From: Ornithinimicrobium faecis
Lineage (GTDB): Bacteria > Actinomycetota > Actinomycetes > Actinomycetales > Dermatophilaceae
Reading direction: 5' to 3'
NCBI RefSeq assembly: GCF_023923225.1
Contig: NZ_CP099489.1
Span: forward strand, 1,860,001-1,924,000
Length of the DNA stretch: 64,000 nucleotides
The position numbers were made by a program, and so were the translations under genes. Positions 1 through 8,170 of this stretch are shown one piece after another (the stretch's first letter is position 1; each line of letters starts with the position of its first letter). Below the pieces are notes generated by a model, which saw only the letters and a list, made by a program, of their open reading frames with translations, did no database searches and was not told the origin of the DNA.

Positions 1-406
1 CGTTGCCTGAGGCAGCCGCGTCCGCGTGCTGGACGCAGGTGCGCGCCGTGGGCCGGACCTCCAGGCGCTCCCGAGGGATCGGAAGCCGGCAGACCTCGCA
101 GCGGCCGTAGGTGTCGTCCGCGATCCGCTCGAGCGCCGCATCGATCTCTTGCAGGTGCCTGCGCACCTGGTCGGTCACGGCCGCGAGCTGGGCTCGCTCG
201 AAGGCGATCGTCTGCCCCTCCGGGTCGTGCTCGTCGTCGGCGTTGGAGTCGCGGGAGGCCTCAAAGAAGGAGCCCATGTCCTCGGCCAGTGCTCCGAGCC
301 GGGACTGTAGGGCCGCGCGCTGTTCCCGGAGGTGCTGGGCGGGATCGAGGTGCTGGGCGGGAATGAGGTGCGGGGTCGGGTCGGGGGCGCCGGTGGCGGA
401 GGTCAT
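1..406 (-). CDS. TraR/DksA-type C4-like zinc-finger protein, partial at its C-terminus
   Basis: Reading leftwards from an ATG at 406, about 135 residues are visible before the window ends, so the C-terminus is missing. The N-terminus is Pro/His/Gln-rich. It is followed by a helical hairpin region (AFERAQLAAVTDQVRRHLQE, then ALERIADDTYGRCEVC). The zinc finger is C-E-V-C, about 18 residues, then C-V-Q-H, the CxxC/CxxH variant common in actinobacterial members. DksA/TraR proteins bind the RNA polymerase secondary channel or act as small zinc regulators; which applies here cannot be told. The start codon overlaps the stop of the upstream DUF5990 gene (ATGA), so the two are probably translated together. 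The family call is strong from the finger and hairpin; the regulatory role is inference. Confidence 0.85.
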   Translation of the reverse strand, partial: MTSATGAPDPTPHLIPAQHLDPAQHLREQRAALQSRLGALAEDMGSFFEASRDSNADDEHDPEGQTIAFERAQLAAVTDQVRRHLQEIDAALERIADDTYGRCEVCRLPIPRERLEVRPTARTCVQHADAAASGN

Positions 407-789
407 GGTCCGACGGTGATCGTGGTGGGCTGGACCCTGGCGCAACGTGGCATCCCGGACTCGTCGGTGAGATCGAGGTCGAGCGTGATCTGTTCGGCGT
501 CTCCCGGGAGTCCGTCCAGCATGACCTTCGCGCGACGGAACATGGTGAAGGAGTCGGCCTCCACGGTGCCCCAGGTGAGATAGACAAAGCGCTCGCCCCT
601 CCGGCCATGGACGGCGGGGCCGTGGAAGTCACCGTTGTCGGTCCGCAGGTTGGTGACCCACTGTGCCGAAACAGCATCCGCAGGCACCAGATCGACGGGG
701 TCCTGGCGGACCTGGAGGCCGACGTGAATGTTGGCGTGCGGGCCGCATGTCCGTCCGGGCAGTCGGTGACCGCGGATGACCAGGCGCAT
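403..789 (-). CDS. DUF5990 family protein
   Basis: A 128-residue soluble protein with no signal peptide or membrane segment. It begins MRLVIRG and carries a central block, GPAVHGRRGERFVYLTWG, which I recognise as typical of DUF5990 proteins. Its function is unknown; the fold is beta-rich by appearance. Its stop codon overlaps the start of the zinc-finger gene downstream, which suggests a two-gene transcript. The upstream 98 bp contain a 39-bp stretch resembling the 3' region of the polyprenyl synthase gene near 10.3 kb, described as a finding. Confidence 0.75.
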   Translation of the reverse strand: MRLVIRGHRLPGRTCGPHANIHVGLQVRQDPVDLVPADAVSAQWVTNLRTDNGDFHGPAVHGRRGERFVYLTWGTVEADSFTMFRRAKVMLDGLPGDAEQITLDLDLTDESGMPRCARVQPTTITVGP

Positions 790-887
790 TCCGCCAGGCT
801 ACGCGCCCGACTGAGTCGCACTCACTCGCTCAAGGAGGTCACGGCATACGGTCACTGGTTGCGGACGACCTCGCCGACCAGGTGCGG

Positions 888-1271
888 TTAGCGAGCAACG
901 AGCTCGATCTCGACCCGTGCGCCCAGAGGAAGTTCTGCCACAGCGACCGTGGTGCGGGCCGGGTAGGGCGCCTCGAAGACAGTCGCATAGACCTCATTGA
1001 CGGCCGCGAAGTCGGCCATCGAGATCAGGTAGACGTTCACCTTGATCACATCGGCCAGCGTGCACCCGGCGGCACCGAGCACGTGCTTCAGATTCGCGAA
1101 GACCCGTTGGGTCTGGGTGCCGACATCGCCGTCGACCAGTTCGCCGGTTGCCGGGTCGATCGGGGTCTGACCGGAGACGAAGAGCAGACCTGCCCCTTTG
1201 TCTCGCACGGCGGGGGAGTAGGGACCGATCGGCTGGGGTGCCTCGGGTGCGGAGATGGCGGTGCGGCCCAC
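888..1271 (-). CDS. ridA: RidA family enamine/imine deaminase
   Basis: A 127-residue RidA/YjgF/YER057c/UK114 protein, the usual length for the family. RidA proteins are cytosolic trimers that hydrolyse reactive enamine/imine intermediates released by PLP enzymes. The sequence shows PIGPYSPAV near the N-terminus, LLFVSGQTPIDPATGEL, and the C-terminal signature PARTTVAVAELPLGARVEIE with the conserved substrate-binding Arg. The start is a GTG at 1271 preceded by AGGA at a suitable distance. It is divergent from the alcohol dehydrogenase at 1428. Confidence 0.93.
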   Translation of the reverse strand: MGRTAISAPEAPQPIGPYSPAVRDKGAGLLFVSGQTPIDPATGELVDGDVGTQTQRVFANLKHVLGAAGCTLADVIKVNVYLISMADFAAVNEVYATVFEAPYPARTTVAVAELPLGARVEIELVAR

Positions 1272-1427
1272 GGGATCCTGCTTTCGTCAGAGGTTGTCGG
1301 GAGTCTAGGACTCTCGCTCAGGCTCGGGCGCTGAACCCGGCTGCTGGCCGGAGCACCTGTCTCGTTACGGTGCTAGGTGCCCCGCCAGCCACGGGGCGTC
1401 CCCGTCGCCTGGTGAGGAGCAGCAAGC

Positions 1428-2477
1428 ATGTCGGACGAACAGCGTTATCTCAGGGTGAGTGGTCCGCGCACTCTGGAGGAGTCGGTCTTCACCACCCCCG
1501 AGCCCGGTCCTGGACGCGTCGTTGTCGACATCACCTATGCCGGCATCTGCGGCACAGATGTGCACGGCTACACGGACGGCAGCATGCTCCCACCGGCCGT
1601 GTTTGGTCATGAGTGGACCGGCACCGTCGCGGCGGTGGGCGACGGCGTCACCCTGGTCGTCCCCGGGGATCGGGTCGTCGGTGGTGTCGGCTCAGCGTGC
1701 GGACGCTGCGCACAGTGCCTGGCTGGTCACTCGAAGAACTGTGACGTCGTCTTCGCCGAAGCCAACGGCGTCGACGAGGAGGCTGCGGACCATGGTGCCT
1801 TTGCCTCGCAGGTTGAGGTCTCGCAGCGTCGAGTCATCCCGGTCCCGACGGCACTGTCGGACGTGGATGCTGCGCTGGTGGAGCCAGCAGCGGTCACCTT
1901 CCACGCTGTCCGCCGCGCGAACGTTGAACCCGGCTGCCTTGCCGTTGTGGTCGGTGCTGGGCCGATCGGACTGTTGACCGCCCAGAACGCACGCGCAGCA
2001 GGGGCAGGGCGGATCATCATCTCGGAACCGTCCGAGGCGCGGCGGGCCACCGCCCGTGAGCTGGGTTTCGATGACGTGGTCGCGCCCGAGGAGCTGCAGG
2101 ACCGGATGGACTCGGTGACCGGGGGCGTGGGCGCCGACATCGTCTTCGAGTGTGCTGGAGTGCCCACGCTGTTGCAGTCCTCCGCTGAGTTGGTCCGCCG
2201 AGGCGGCACGCTCGCGCTGCTGGGCTTCCCGCTGAGCGAGTCCACAGTCAGTTACGCAGACTGGCAGCAGCGCGAGCTGACAATCATCGGCTCTCTCGCA
2301 TACAACCGCGAGGACTTTGTGGGCGTCATGCGACTGGTCGAGCAGGGCAGTGTCTCGCTGGCACCGCTGCACACCGGGACGATCGAGCTGTCCGAGGTGC
2401 AGGACATGCTGGAGGAGCTCGACTCAGGGCGTTCCAAGCACACCAAGGTTCTCGTCGCGCCTCGTCGCCAGGGCTGA
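1428..2477 (+). CDS. zinc-dependent medium-chain alcohol dehydrogenase
   Basis: A 349-residue medium-chain dehydrogenase/reductase close to threonine, butanediol or sorbitol dehydrogenases. It would oxidise a secondary alcohol or polyol with NAD(P). Visible features are the catalytic zinc ligands (Cys41 in GICGTDVHG, His61-Glu62 in FGHEWTG, Glu152), four structural-zinc cysteines at 91, 94, 97 and 105, and a Rossmann loop VVVGAGPIGL near residue 176. The ATG follows GAGGAG with good spacing. The substrate cannot be deduced. It stands alone between divergent ridA and a secreted protein. Confidence 0.9.
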   Translation: MSDEQRYLRVSGPRTLEESVFTTPEPGPGRVVVDITYAGICGTDVHGYTDGSMLPPAVFGHEWTGTVAAVGDGVTLVVPGDRVVGGVGSACGRCAQCLAGHSKNCDVVFAEANGVDEEAADHGAFASQVEVSQRRVIPVPTALSDVDAALVEPAAVTFHAVRRANVEPGCLAVVVGAGPIGLLTAQNARAAGAGRIIISEPSEARRATARELGFDDVVAPEELQDRMDSVTGGVGADIVFECAGVPTLLQSSAELVRRGGTLALLGFPLSESTVSYADWQQRELTIIGSLAYNREDFVGVMRLVEQGSVSLAPLHTGTIELSEVQDMLEELDSGRSKHTKVLVAPRRQG

Positions 2478-2584
2478 GGAGCAGGTCACGCTTCCAGCCT
2501 CACGCTGCGGGAGCGGGCTGGAGAATTAGGTCGCGCTCTCGGGATATCCGGGTCTACCGTCAGAACGGTGGGGACGCGCTGATG

Positions 2585-2606
2585 CTCCCCTCGATGTTCA
2601 GGGGAG
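2585..2606 (+). promoter_or_regulatory. hairpin enclosing the ribosome binding site of the BNR-repeat gene
   Basis: CTCCCCT (2585-2591) is perfectly complementary to AGGGGAG (2600-2606) across an 8-nt loop. The 3' arm is the only plausible Shine-Dalgarno sequence for the ATG at 2617. If the hairpin forms in the mRNA it would hide the ribosome binding site. The pairing is seen directly; the regulatory effect is inference. Confidence 0.45.
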
Positions 2607-2616
2607 ATCACAGACC

Positions 2617-3735
2617 ATGCGCAGACTGACACGCTCGGGCCTGGCCGCAGCGGCCCTGGCGCTCATCCTGGCCAGTGCCACGTCAGCCGGAGCCACGGAC
2701 CACGCGCCGCGATCTGCACCGGGCGTGCCAGATGACTTCAGCCCCGCGGCCACCAGTTGGACCTCTCCGAGTCAGGGGTGGGTGCTCGGCTTCGTCCCGT
2801 GCGAGGACGGCAGCTGCGCCGAGGTGTTGCACACCATGACGGGCGGAAACTCCTGGGCGGCCCTGCAGGCCCCTGGCCTGCATCCGTCCGAGTTCGGGAA
2901 CAGCCCCCAGCTCCAGGCAACCCAGACCCGGTGGGTGACGACGCTGGTCGCGACCAACACTGAGGACACCGTCATCAGCACGACCGGCGGGGAGTCGTGG
3001 CGTCCGGTGGACGTGCCGGCGGACAAGGTGGGTGACCTGGCCGCGACGACCGATGGGATCTATCTCACGGCACACGCCACCGAGGGGGAGCAGGTGGTCA
3101 CGACACTGTGGCGCACCCCGAACACCCGGTCTGCGTGGGAGCCGGTGGAGGGCGTTGCCGCCGAGGTGCCCGGTCAGCTGGGGTCGGTGATGAGCGATAT
3201 CGCCGTCGTCCCCTCGGGGGTGCGACTGGTCGGCACCTCCGCCTTTGACGCTCCCACTCACGCCTGGTCCTCGCCCGACGGTGCCGAGCTCGAGGAGATC
3301 AAGGCACCCTGCGGTGACCTGGCGACCCAGTTCTTCGGTCTCGCCGACGACGAGCACCAGTTCGCGCTGTGCAGCCAGAACCCCGGACGGGGAGCCATGG
3401 ACAAGGAGTTGTTCCGCTCCTCCGACGGAGTCACCTTCGAGTCCGTCGGGACCCTGCCTCCGCGGACCGGCATCACCAGCGACTTCGCCGTCGCCAACGG
3501 GGACACCGTCGCGATCGGTGCCACCGGCGGGGACACGGGCATCGTGCACATGACCTTCGACGGCGGACAGACCTGGGAGACACCGCTGTTCGCGGCGGAC
3601 ACCGGGCCGGTCCTCGATCTGAGCTTCCAGGACCAGGACCACGGTGTGCTGCTGACGGGCTATCCGGGCCTGGGGACCAGCGTCATCTACCGGACCTCCG
3701 ACGGCGGCCACACGTGGGAGCCGCTGGACCTCTGA
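2617..3735 (+). CDS. secreted BNR/Asp-box repeat beta-propeller protein
   Basis: A 372-residue exported protein. The N-terminus has a short basic stretch, a hydrophobic Ala/Leu core and an Ala-rich cleavage region (SATSAGATDHA), a classical Sec signal peptide. The mature part carries several Asp-box-like repeats of the S/T-x-D/G-G-x-x-W type: TGGNSWAAL, TTGGESWRPV, FDGGQTWETP and SDGGHTWEPL. These mark a beta-propeller as in sialidases, Ycf48-like assembly factors and WD40/YVTN-like proteins. No sialidase catalytic set (Arg triad, FRIP motif) is evident, so enzymatic activity is doubtful. A hairpin just upstream may mask the ribosome binding site. Confidence 0.8.
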   Translation: MRRLTRSGLAAAALALILASATSAGATDHAPRSAPGVPDDFSPAATSWTSPSQGWVLGFVPCEDGSCAEVLHTMTGGNSWAALQAPGLHPSEFGNSPQLQATQTRWVTTLVATNTEDTVISTTGGESWRPVDVPADKVGDLAATTDGIYLTAHATEGEQVVTTLWRTPNTRSAWEPVEGVAAEVPGQLGSVMSDIAVVPSGVRLVGTSAFDAPTHAWSSPDGAELEEIKAPCGDLATQFFGLADDEHQFALCSQNPGRGAMDKELFRSSDGVTFESVGTLPPRTGITSDFAVANGDTVAIGATGGDTGIVHMTFDGGQTWETPLFAADTGPVLDLSFQDQDHGVLLTGYPGLGTSVIYRTSDGGHTWEPLDL

Positions 3736-3784
3736 CCCACCGCGCTGACCGCACCGACGCGACAGGGCACGCAGGACGCGCCGG

Positions 3785-4765
3785 TCAGGTGAGGTAGGCC
3801 TCGGCGAAAAGCTCGGCGGACCGAAGCCGTTCCTCCACCCGGGGGCCCTGGTGGGCGATGATGAGCTCGTCGGCGCCCGTCTGCTCGGCGAACTCTGTGA
3901 CCTTCTGGTGGACGATGTCGGGAGTGCCGACGGCGCTGTAGGTCATCATCTGGCGGAGGTGGTGGGCCTGTGGGGAGTTGAGCAACTCGTCGGCCTGCTC
4001 GTCCGTGTACTCGGTGCCTGGGCGTAGGAGCAGTGCCACACGGGTGCGCATGATCTCCTGCTGCTGTCGCTCGGCATCGGCTTGGTTATCAGCGGCGAAG
4101 ATGTTGTAGGCGGCGATGAGGTAGGGCTTGTCGAGCTGCTCGGATGCCTTGAACTCGCGGCGATACAGCGCGATCGCGTCGTGGAGGGCGGCTGGGGCGA
4201 AGTGCGAGGCGAAGGCGTAGGGCAGGCCGAGGGCGGCTGCCAGCCCGGCGCCGAACAGCGAGGAGCCGAGGATGTACAGCGGGACGTCGGTGCCTTTGCC
4301 TGGGTAGGCGTTGACGCCCGGGATCCGTGACTGACCGCGCAGGTACCCCTGCAGCTCGAGGACGTCCTGGGGGAAGGTCTCAGCGGAGGCGGCATCCCGC
4401 CGCAGCGCACGCATCGTGTTCTGGTCGCCGCCCGGCGCGCGGCCCAAGCCAAGGTCGATCCGCCCGGGGTGGAGGGTCTCCAGGGTGCCGAACTGCTCGG
4501 CGACCGTCAGCGGGGCGTGGTTGGGCAGCATGATGCCGCCGGAGCCGAGCCGGATGGTGTTGGTGTGCGCAGCGACGTGGGCGATGAGCACTGAGGTTGC
4601 CGAGGACGCGATCGAGGCCATGTTGTGGTGCTCGGCGTACCACACCCGTTGGTAACCGGTCTCCTCCGCCTTCTGGGCCAGGGACACGACGCCGGCCAGT
4701 GACTCGGCAACGGTCTGGTCACGGGCGATGGTTGCGAGGTCGAGGATCGAGACGGGGAGCGGCAT
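3785..4765 (-). CDS. luciferase-like (LLM class) flavin-dependent oxidoreductase, MsnO8 type
   Basis: A 326-residue member of the bacterial luciferase-like monooxygenase superfamily, starting [14 protein letters not shown] chose the ATG at 4765, which has AAAGGTG in front, over a longer in-frame extension of poor composition. Family features are a TIM-barrel start, [40 protein letters not shown] and [15 protein letters not shown]. Such enzymes use reduced FMN supplied by a separate reductase; one is encoded in the same operon at 5254-5730. The substrate is unknown. A second, related LLM protein lies on the other strand at 6372-7394. Confidence 0.88.
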   Translation of the reverse strand: MPLPVSILDLATIARDQTVAESLAGVVSLAQKAEETGYQRVWYAEHHNMASIASSATSVLIAHVAAHTNTIRLGSGGIMLPNHAPLTVAEQFGTLETLHPGRIDLGLGRAPGGDQNTMRALRRDAASAETFPQDVLELQGYLRGQSRIPGVNAYPGKGTDVPLYILGSSLFGAGLAAALGLPYAFASHFAPAALHDAIALYRREFKASEQLDKPYLIAAYNIFAADNQADAERQQQEIMRTRVALLLRPGTEYTDEQADELLNSPQAHHLRQMMTYSAVGTPDIVHQKVTEFAEQTGADELIIAHQGPRVEERLRSAELFAEAYLT

Positions 4766-4836
4766 GGGGCACCTTTCATCGAGAGGGGGGCGCACATTCG
4801 TAGAGGCAGACGAGGGCGCGATGGGACAGCGTTGAG

Positions 4837-5223
4837 TCAGTCGAAGAACTTGCGCTGCCGGAGCTCTCCTCTGCGCCGCCGCAATCGCCATCCGGCCGGG
4901 GTCTTGACCAGCTCGTCGTGGTAGTCCCCGGTGACCGGTGGGCCCTCGTTGGGGAAACCGATGAACTTGCTGTGTGCCCGGACCGTCCCGTCGTCGTCCT
5001 CGGTGATGCTGACGTTGGTGGTGACATGGGCGTACATGTTGCGGCCCTTGAACGTGGCCACGATGTCAGCGATCCCATGCAGGTCCGGGCGACCACTGTC
5101 ACCCATCTCGAAGACGAAGTCCTCGGCGAACACCTCGTGGGCACGGTCCCAGTCGTGATCGTCGACGACGTGCCTGTAGTCGGCCAGCAGCTTGTTGATC
5201 ATCATCGCGTCATCAGGCGTCAT
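4837..5223 (-). CDS. NTF2-like/SnoaL-like domain protein
   Basis: A 128-residue single-domain protein of the nuclear transport factor 2-like fold (SnoaL_4 type). It starts with the helix [20 protein letters not shown], then [10 protein letters not shown], then beta strands with [13 protein letters not shown] and [20 protein letters not shown]. Family members include ring-hydroxylating dioxygenase beta subunits, ketosteroid isomerases and polyketide cyclases. It lies between a flavin reductase gene (upstream) and a luciferase-like monooxygenase (downstream), all on the minus strand, which suggests it processes the same metabolite. Its specific reaction is not apparent. Confidence 0.82.
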   Translation of the reverse strand: MTPDDAMMINKLLADYRHVVDDHDWDRAHEVFAEDFVFEMGDSGRPDLHGIADIVATFKGRNMYAHVTTNVSITEDDDGTVRAHSKFIGFPNEGPPVTGDYHDELVKTPAGWRLRRRRGELRQRKFFD

Positions 5224-5253
5224 GAGCTTCCGAGCTTTCGTTGGTTGCGGCAG

Positions 5254-5730
5254 TCAGCGCCCAATGGTGTGGGTGCCGAAGGTGTGTTGGCAGTAGGTCA
5301 GGGGTCTGGTGTTCGCAGATGGCCTGGCTGTGACCACGTTGCCAAGCACCAGAGTGTGGTCACTGGCCGGGATGCGGGTGGTCACCGTCAGCGTGATCCA
5401 GGCGTGCCGCCCGGGAAGGTTGGGAGCGCCGTCCACGAGGGTCCACGGGATGTCGGCGAACTTGTCGGGTCGTTTCGAGGCGAAGTGCGTGGCGAGCTGG
5501 CCCTGGCCTACTGCGAGCACGTTGACGCCGACAGTGGATCCGATGGACAGCTTGGACAACAGCGTCGAGTCGTTGTCGAGGGACACGAGCATCATGGGCG
5601 GGTCCATGGACAGTGAGATGAAGTCACTGACCGTGGTGCCGTAGGGCACGTCGTTGGCCACTGTTGTCACGACCGAGACCGCGGACGGGGTCTGGGCCAT
5701 CGCCGCACGAAAGTCTGTCGCGACAGGCAC
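5254..5730 (-). CDS. flavin reductase family protein
   Basis: A 158-residue flavin reductase-like domain protein, the size of the NAD(P)H:FMN oxidoreductases that serve two-component monooxygenases. Recognisable parts are AVSVVTTVANDVPYGTTVSD, FISLSMDPPMMLVSLD and SIGSTVGVNVLA, which form the flavin-binding split barrel. The start is a GTG at 5730 with no strong ribosome site; an internal ATG (MAQTPS) is an alternative. It is first in a three-gene operon with the NTF2-like and LLM genes and probably feeds reduced flavin to the LLM enzymes. Confidence 0.88.
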   Translation of the reverse strand: MPVATDFRAAMAQTPSAVSVVTTVANDVPYGTTVSDFISLSMDPPMMLVSLDNDSTLLSKLSIGSTVGVNVLAVGQGQLATHFASKRPDKFADIPWTLVDGAPNLPGRHAWITLTVTTRIPASDHTLVLGNVVTARPSANTRPLTYCQHTFGTHTIGR

Positions 5731-5777
5731 GTGGGCGTCGTTGATGGCTGCTCTCGACGAGGCAGTTCGCTCAGGCC

Positions 5778-6248
5778 TCAGTGTCCTGGTCCGATCATGA
5801 CGGGCTCGGTGGCCACGCGCCGCGCCACCTGGGACAGGACTGTGGCGGTGATGGCAAGGTCTTCGGGTTTGATCCCCTCGACGGCTGCCTGGAGGATGTC
5901 ACGTCGCGCTGCGTGCACGGATTCGAGCGCTCGGATGCCCTCCTTTGTGATGCTGATGAGGAACGCGCGGGCATCGGTGGGCACCCGCTCCCGGGTGACC
6001 AGCCCTGCTGCCTCAAGGCGCTTCAGGCGGGGCGTCACGGACGAGATGTCGACCCCGTGGCAGGCCGCGATGTCGGAGACTCGCAGCGCTCCCCGGGTGT
6101 CCAGGTGCTCCAGCAGCGACCAGGACGCAGGCGGAAGGTCAAACCCGGAGCGCCGGGCGACGTCGCCGACGGTGTCCCGGTCGGCCAGGAGGCGAAGGAC
6201 CGTCGCCAGTGAGCGCTCAAACTCATCTAATGTCGCGGCGTTGTCCAT
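5778..6248 (-). CDS. MarR family transcriptional regulator
   Basis: A 156-residue winged-helix regulator of MarR type, starting MDNAATLDEFER at the ATG at 6248; longer in-frame starts would run through the divergent gene. The winged-helix core is visible as SWSLLEHLDTRGALRVSDIAA, DISSVTPRLKRLEAAGLVTR and the wing residues TDARAFLISIT. Only 47 bp separate it from the flavin reductase gene on the same strand, so it may lead that operon. It is divergent from the LLM gene at 6372, with a 29-bp dyad between them, the usual layout for a MarR protein that controls both directions. Confidence 0.9.
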   Translation of the reverse strand: MDNAATLDEFERSLATVLRLLADRDTVGDVARRSGFDLPPASWSLLEHLDTRGALRVSDIAACHGVDISSVTPRLKRLEAAGLVTRERVPTDARAFLISITKEGIRALESVHAARRDILQAAVEGIKPEDLAITATVLSQVARRVATEPVMIGPGH

Positions 6249-6275
6249 GCCGCTGAGCGTAGTAATCGCGCGGAC

Positions 6276-6304
6276 GATAAACAAGTTGGCCCAAACCAAG
6301 TATC
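6276..6304. promoter_or_regulatory. candidate MarR operator in the divergent promoter region
   Basis: The 123-bp gap between marR-like and LLM genes holds an interrupted dyad: GATA, six bases, TTGG, a central C, CCAA, six bases, TATC. The two six-base spacers (AACAAG and ACCAAG) also resemble each other as a direct repeat. The symmetry is seen directly; binding by the adjacent MarR protein is inference from its position. Confidence 0.5.
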
Positions 6305-6371
6305 TGTTACGGTCGGCAAACGGCTCACCCGCACGGGTGTGACGCCCGGACCTGCGAGGAGCGCCTGCCCC

Positions 6372-7394
6372 ATGAAGCTGTCGATCGTCGACCTCGGGAC
6401 GGTCGCTCCGGACACCACGGAGAGCGATGCCCTGGCTGACTCTTTGGCGCTGGCCCGTCATGCGGAGCGCTTCGGGTTCCACCGGGTGTGGTTCGCCGAG
6501 CATCACCTCAGCCGTTCGGGGGCCTCTCACCATCCGGAGTTGCTGATTGCCGCAGCGGCCACACAGACGTCGAGCATCCGGTTGGGCTCGGGGGCGGTGC
6601 TGATGAACCACTACAGCCCTTTCAAGGTTGCTGAGATGTTCCAGCAACTTGAGGCGATGACTCCGGGCCGCATCGATCTCGGGATGGGTCGCGCGACGGG
6701 TGGCCCGGTGATCGACCTGGCGCTCCAGCAGGATCGGAGCCAGCGCCTCCAGGTGGACCACCAGCAACAGGTTCTTGAGACGCTCTCGTGGCTGTATGGG
6801 ACCTTCCCCGAGGACCACCCGTTCACCGGCCACCCGCTGATGCCGACCGTTTCGCACATCCCCCAGACCTGGTTGCTGGGCTCGAGCCCGAACGGGTCCA
6901 ATCTGGCAGCCGGGCTCGGGATCGGTTACACCTTCGCCGGGTTCATCAATCCGTCCGGAGCCGCCGGGGCCATGCGTCACTACCGTGAGTCGTTTCAACC
7001 AGGCGGGTTTGGGCTGGAATCACCTCGCGCGATCCTCGCCGTCAATGTCACCGTCGGCGAGGACCAGGACGAGGGGGAGCGCCTCGTCGGCTCGGCGAAA
7101 GGGTTCTATGCACGGCTGGGCCGGATGGGTGGCGCCAGCACGGTGCCGTCGGCCGACGTCGCCGCCCGTGAACTCACCGCAGCCCAGCAGGCAGAGCCGA
7201 CCACGATCAGCGACGGGCAGTGGCCACGATTCGTCGCAGGCGGTCCCGACCAGGTCCGCGCGACCCTGGAGCAGATGATCGAGGAGAGTGGCGCCGATGA
7301 ACTGATGGTCCAGAACCTCATCGCAGATCCCGCCGACCGCCTGCGTTCCCACGAACTGCTCGCCGACATCTTCGCCCTGACGCCTGCTGCCTAG
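6372..7394 (+). CDS. luciferase-like (LLM class) flavin-dependent oxidoreductase, MsnO8 type
   Basis: A 340-residue LLM-class flavin monooxygenase starting MKLSIVDLGTVAP at the ATG at 6372, with GAGGAG in front. It shares family blocks with the LLM protein at 3785-4765: RVWFAEHHLS, SIRLGSGAVLMNHYSPFKVAE, PGRIDLGMGRATGG and TWLLGSSPNGSNLAAGLGIGY. It is likely regulated by the divergent MarR protein and would depend on the flavin reductase made from the opposite operon. Two different LLM enzymes around one reductase suggest successive or alternative oxygenation steps; the compound is unknown. Confidence 0.88.
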   Translation: MKLSIVDLGTVAPDTTESDALADSLALARHAERFGFHRVWFAEHHLSRSGASHHPELLIAAAATQTSSIRLGSGAVLMNHYSPFKVAEMFQQLEAMTPGRIDLGMGRATGGPVIDLALQQDRSQRLQVDHQQQVLETLSWLYGTFPEDHPFTGHPLMPTVSHIPQTWLLGSSPNGSNLAAGLGIGYTFAGFINPSGAAGAMRHYRESFQPGGFGLESPRAILAVNVTVGEDQDEGERLVGSAKGFYARLGRMGGASTVPSADVAARELTAAQQAEPTTISDGQWPRFVAGGPDQVRATLEQMIEESGADELMVQNLIADPADRLRSHELLADIFALTPAA

Positions 7395-7522
7395 CGCCTA
7401 CGGGTCGCTGCCTTGACGATCCACGGGGTGGTGAGGAGCATTCCCAGGGCAGCCAACCCAGCTGCCGTCGCGAGAGCAAGGGCACATATCCGCTGGTCTG
7501 GGCCACGGCGGTCGCACGGCAT
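7391..7522 (-). CDS. possible 43-residue single-pass membrane peptide
   Basis: A short frame from an ATG at 7522 encodes MPCDRRGPDQ, then a hydrophobic Ala/Leu/Gly segment (ALALATAAGLAALGMLL), then TPWIVKAATRRR. This is one membrane helix with a basic C-terminal end, and it resembles the last helix of a larger membrane protein. No ribosome binding site is evident. Its end overlaps the stop of the LLM gene convergently. It could be a true small protein, a gene remnant or chance. Confidence 0.25.
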   Translation of the reverse strand: MPCDRRGPDQRICALALATAAGLAALGMLLTTPWIVKAATRRR

Positions 7523-7604
7523 GGCTCAATTTGCCCGGGACGGCTAGCCCCGGCTGACGCACCAATAGAGCAGTTCCACAAGGAATCACGCGCAGGAAGA
7601 CTCG

Positions 7605-8129
7605 TCAGTTGACGACGAGATACTGGTGACCGTCGATCGCCTCGCGGGCCATGTCCAGGTGGCCGGCGTGCGTGGCGGTCTCGACGAGGAGTCGAAAGAC
7701 GCAATGCCGTGCGTCTGCGAACGGTGGAAACGGAAAGACCTCCTCCGAGGGCCACCAACTCGGTGGTGCGTCGAGGTCTGCCCGGGTGAGCACAGAGTCC
7801 ACGCGGCTGGTCCAGCGCTCATACTGCTCGACGGACTCAGCCCCCGAGATGACCGGAGTTTTCCAGCCGTCCCGGATGCGGGCTATCGCCTCGTCATCTC
7901 CACCGACGATCGCGCCGCCCCAGAAGATCTCGACGTCATAGACAAGGTGGTTCAGCAGTTGGGCGAATGACCATCCGGACGGCGCGACGACCCTGGTCAT
8001 ATCCGCCTCGCTGAGCCCGGCGGCACTCGCCAGCACGTGTGACCGCTCCGCCCGCAGGTGCTCGAGGAGCACACGTTGTTCCCGCATCATGACGGCACCG
8101 TACGTGAGGGCCTGGGAGTCCCTTGTCAT
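7605..8129 (-). CDS. DinB-fold (DUF664-type) protein
   Basis: A 174-residue four-helix-bundle protein of the DinB/YfiT-like metal-dependent family. I chose the ATG at 8129 (MTRDSQALTYG); an internal ATG at 8090 is possible. The pattern is a first helix with LLEHLRAERSHVLASAAGL, then GWSFAQLLNHLVYDVE, with a metal-type His, and a C-terminal LLVETATHAGHLDMAREAIDG with the HxxH-like His pair. The family includes thiol transferases acting with bacillithiol or mycothiol, so a mycothiol-linked role is possible but not shown. Despite the name it is unrelated to DNA polymerase IV. It is divergent from the SAM riboswitch. Confidence 0.8.
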   Translation of the reverse strand: MTRDSQALTYGAVMMREQRVLLEHLRAERSHVLASAAGLSEADMTRVVAPSGWSFAQLLNHLVYDVEIFWGGAIVGGDDEAIARIRDGWKTPVISGAESVEQYERWTSRVDSVLTRADLDAPPSWWPSEEVFPFPPFADARHCVFRLLVETATHAGHLDMAREAIDGHQYLVVN

Positions 8130-8170
8130 TCCCACGTGCCACGGGTTACTGTGCGACCACAACCACATAT

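Noticed and set aside
2683..3711. A 342-codon open frame on the minus strand opposite the BNR-repeat gene
   Set aside because: It mirrors a plus-strand gene with a signal peptide and recognisable repeats; its own product is Arg/Gly/His-rich without any domain, as usual for antisense frames at high GC.
7605..8129. Calling the protein at 7605-8129 DNA polymerase IV because of the family name DinB
   Set aside because: It belongs to the unrelated four-helix DinB/YfiT metal-binding fold; the real Y-family polymerase is at 16276-17646.
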